The position numbers and the translations under genes were made by a program. From Sulfitobacter sp043557345 (GTDB lineage Bacteria > Pseudomonadota > Alphaproteobacteria > Rhodobacterales > Rhodobacteraceae): DNA of 64,000 nt. The DNA is taken from contig NZ_JBIFFV010000001.1 of NCBI RefSeq assembly GCF_043557345.1, positions 702,973 through 766,972 of the forward strand, in the 5' to 3' direction. Below the pieces are notes generated by a model. The model ran no database searches and was not told the DNA's origin. It worked only from the letters and a program-made list of their open reading frames with translations. This document shows positions 62,125 through 64,000 of this stretch, one piece after another (positions within the stretch are counted from its first letter, which is position 1; every line of letters begins with the position of its first letter).

Positions 62125-63030
62125 ATGGCCAATCGCTGGATCAATCGACTGACGGACCGTGACGTGACTGATGAGGCGCAGTACCTCAACCGGCGGCAAA
62201 TCATGGGCGGCGCGATGGCGGGGCTGGGCCTTGCCGGGCTGGGGCAGGGGGCCGCGGCCCAGGAGGGGCTGACCCCGAATGACTACGAAGACATCACCCA
62301 ATACAACAACTACTACGAATTCGGCACCGGTAAGGGCGATCCCGCGAAACACGCAGGCGCGCTGACCACCGCCCCTTGGACCGTGACCATCGCGGGGATG
62401 GTCGACAAGCCCGGCGATTACGCTTTCGAGGATATCATGAAGGCGATGACCATCGAAGAGCGCATTTACCGGCTGCGCTGTGTCGAGGCGTGGTCGATGG
62501 TGGTGCCGTGGAACGGGTTCGAGCTTGCCGATCTGCTCAATATGGCCGGGGTGCAATCCGGCGCGAAATACGTGGCCTTTGAGACTGCCTACCGCCCCGA
62601 AGAGATGCCGGGCCTGCGTTTCCCCGTGCTCGACTGGCCCTATGTCGAAGGGCTGCGGCTGGATGAGGCGATGCACCCGCTGACGATCATGGCCACCGGC
62701 ATCTATGGCAAGGACATCCCGAACCAGAACGGCGCGCCGCTGCGGTTGGTCGTGCCGTGGAAATACGGGTATAAATCCATCAAATCCGTGGTGCGCATCA
62801 CGCTCACCGACAGGCAGCCGCCGACCAGTTGGAACAAGGCCGCCCCGCGGGAATACGGTTTCTATAGCAACGTGAACCCCAAGGTCAGCCATCCGCGCTG
62901 GTCGCAGGCCGATGAACGCCTCATCGGCGGCGGGCTTTTCGCGCGACGCCAGCCGACGCTGATGTTCAACGGCTACGAAGAGGAGGTGGCATCGCTTTAC
63001 GAGGGCATGGACCTGACGGCGAACTTCTGA
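62125..63030 (+). CDS. msrP: Protein-methionine-sulfoxide reductase catalytic subunit MsrP
   Basis: A periplasmic molybdopterin enzyme that reduces methionine sulfoxide in proteins. The 301-residue protein has a twin-arginine signal (NRRQIMGGAMAGLGLAGLG, residues about 22-40). The Mo-ligand cysteine is in RLRCVEAWSMVVPW near residue 122, and NGAPLRLVVPWKYGYKS near residue 205 and the C-terminal NGYEEEVASLYEGMDL are conserved. ATG at 62125 follows AGGGAG; the ATG at 62101 is less well supported. msrQ follows after 64 bases. Confidence 0.94.
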   Translation: MANRWINRLTDRDVTDEAQYLNRRQIMGGAMAGLGLAGLGQGAAAQEGLTPNDYEDITQYNNYYEFGTGKGDPAKHAGALTTAPWTVTIAGMVDKPGDYAFEDIMKAMTIEERIYRLRCVEAWSMVVPWNGFELADLLNMAGVQSGAKYVAFETAYRPEEMPGLRFPVLDWPYVEGLRLDEAMHPLTIMATGIYGKDIPNQNGAPLRLVVPWKYGYKSIKSVVRITLTDRQPPTSWNKAAPREYGFYSNVNPKVSHPRWSQADERLIGGGLFARRQPTLMFNGYEEEVASLYEGMDLTANF

Positions 63031-63094
63031 TGCCTGCCTTAATATATATGTCCCGTCTTCTCGTCCAAGCGCCGCTGTCTGGCGTGGCCGCAGC

Positions 63095-63742
63095 ATGACG
63101 CGCCTGACCGAAGCCATGAACCGGGCGGCTCGGCGCATTCCGGTCTGGGTTGTCTATCTCCTGCTGGCCCTGCCCATCCCGTGGTTCTTTTACCAAGGGC
63201 TTACCGGCGGGCTGGGGCGTGATCCGGTAAAGGGGCTCGAACATCTCTATGGCCTCTGGGCGTTGCGCCTGCTGATCGCCGGGTTGGTGGTCACCCCGTT
63301 GCGCCGGGTGTTTGGGGTGAACCTGCTACGCTTCCGCCGGGCGATCGGTGTGATGACCTTCGTCTATGCGCTCGCCCATCTGACGGTCTGGGCGCTGCTG
63401 GACGTGCAGGGGTTCTCGCGGATCTGGGCGGATATTCTCAAACGGCCCTATATCACCATCGGTATGGCCGGGTTTCTCTGCCTTGTGCCGCTCGCGGCCA
63501 CATCCAACAATTGGTCGCTGCGCAAGCTGGGGGCAGGTTGGCGCAAGCTCCACCGGCTGACCTATGCCGCCGCGGTCTTGGCGGCCCTGCACTTCGTCTG
63601 GCTGGCGAAAGGATTTCAGCTGGAGCCGCTGGTCTATGCAGGTCTTGTCGCGGTGCTTTTGATCCATCGGCTGCTGTTTGGGCGTCGTCGGCAGAAAGAC
63701 CCACGGGGCTGGACGGCTCGGAGGAAGCAGCAGGGGTCGTGA
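63095..63742 (+). CDS. msrQ: Haem-binding membrane subunit MsrQ
   Basis: A 215-residue integral membrane protein with about six hydrophobic segments that passes electrons from the quinone pool to MsrP. Haem-ligand histidines are expected in YALAHLTVWALLD near residue 90 and RKLHRLTYAAAVLAALHFVWLAKG near residues 150-172. LLGLAGGLGRDP-like LTGGLGRDPVKGLEH near residue 35 is conserved in the family. It starts 64 bases after msrP. No clear terminator is visible after its stop. Confidence 0.94.
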   Translation: MTRLTEAMNRAARRIPVWVVYLLLALPIPWFFYQGLTGGLGRDPVKGLEHLYGLWALRLLIAGLVVTPLRRVFGVNLLRFRRAIGVMTFVYALAHLTVWALLDVQGFSRIWADILKRPYITIGMAGFLCLVPLAATSNNWSLRKLGAGWRKLHRLTYAAAVLAALHFVWLAKGFQLEPLVYAGLVAVLLIHRLLFGRRRQKDPRGWTARRKQQGS

Positions 63743-63925
63743 TTCACGTGTCTGAAACGCGCGATTCCGGCCCGTGGCATGTGGATAACTGGTGGCGTTA
63801 ACATAATGGCGGCGTGGCGCGCCGTCTTCGGCTGAATTCTGCTGGATGTCTGGGTGTCTAAGCCATTGTTTTTAGGTATTGATCTGCGGGTTTCATAAAA
63901 ACTGCACAAAACTTCAAAAAACGGC

Positions 63926-63953
63926 TTGCGGCTTTGCTTCACTCGCCTTAGAA
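63926..63953 (+). promoter_or_regulatory. Strong-looking promoter at the right edge, its gene outside the window
   Basis: TTGCGG (63926-63931) and TTAGAA (63948-63953) are separated by 16 bases, after an A-rich stretch (63908-63921) that could act as an UP element. This layout resembles ribosomal RNA operon promoters of Rhodobacteraceae. The stretch 63743-64000 contains no gene I can support. Confidence 0.5.
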
Positions 63954-64000
63954 CCCCCTTCACCGGCGGCGCTGAGGCGCACGGCGGGGCGCCAGACGGG

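Overview
The window is a GC-rich, densely coded stretch of an alphaproteobacterial chromosome. It most likely comes from Rhodobacteraceae, in the Roseobacter group. The supporting evidence is the gene complement and order: a DUF3035 lipoprotein beside a tandem M16 peptidase pair, a two-domain ALDH16 next to deoC, the flavin oxidase/DUF1365/MFS/DUF3833/SDR operon known from Rhodobacter sphaeroides, a 41-residue L36 without zinc cysteines, and MutL carrying an endonuclease motif. I saw no insertion sequence, prophage, CRISPR array or toxin-antitoxin pair. The window reads as ordinary core and near-core chromosome. All assignments come from reading translations and motifs by eye; no database search was run.

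Layout. 1-3431 (minus): rbfA, a phosphodiester-glycosidase-like secreted protein, truB, a DUF1643 protein and the start of an RTX repeat protein that runs off the left edge. 3528-6463: dapB, a small secreted protein, a DUF1674 (SDHAF4-like) protein and rsmB. 6467-14531: a cytosolic PhnD-like protein, then heparinase-like, purH, lspA, DUF3035 lipoprotein and two M16 peptidases. 14588-17991 (minus): deoC and ALDH16. 18114-22083: a TroABCD-type metal transporter behind two Fur-family boxes. 22381-26531: mutL, rmuC and a threonine/serine dehydratase-like gene. 26669-31296: five genes with start/stop overlaps, matching an operon linked to singlet-oxygen stress in R. sphaeroides. 31300-33654 (minus): saccharopine dehydrogenase-like, GST and histidine phosphatase genes. 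33827-37801: a lone formate dehydrogenase alpha subunit and an M20 amidohydrolase. 37808-40431 (minus): a hybrid histidine kinase with its response regulator. 40558-40980: a small cytochrome c. 41140-49842: an acyl-CoA ligase, a complete branched-chain-type ABC transporter and a phenylacetate-CoA-ligase-like gene in one block. 49897-52929: a ferric-iron permease and an iron-binding protein facing each other across a repeat-rich spacer. 53058-58521: YghU-like GST, rpmJ, tRNA-Val, an N-formylglutamate amidohydrolase-like gene, dinB, a NUDIX hydrolase, pyrF and a small unknown. 58877-63742: clpB behind a heat-shock-like promoter, a DUF302 protein and msrP-msrQ. The right edge carries a strong-looking promoter whose gene lies outside.

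How the genes fit together. Several blocks concern damage and stress: mutL, rmuC, dinB, clpB, msrPQ, the GSTs and the five-gene oxidative-stress-type operon. Others concern nutrient capture: metal uptake, ferric iron uptake, and uptake of an organic acid with probable activation to CoA. The remainder is core RNA modification, ribosome assembly, purine, pyrimidine and lysine biosynthesis, and envelope maintenance. The best candidates for less-described biology are the five-gene operon, the ligase-flanked transporter, the orphan formate dehydrogenase, the metal permease with a cytosolic tail, and several intergenic hairpins and repeats.
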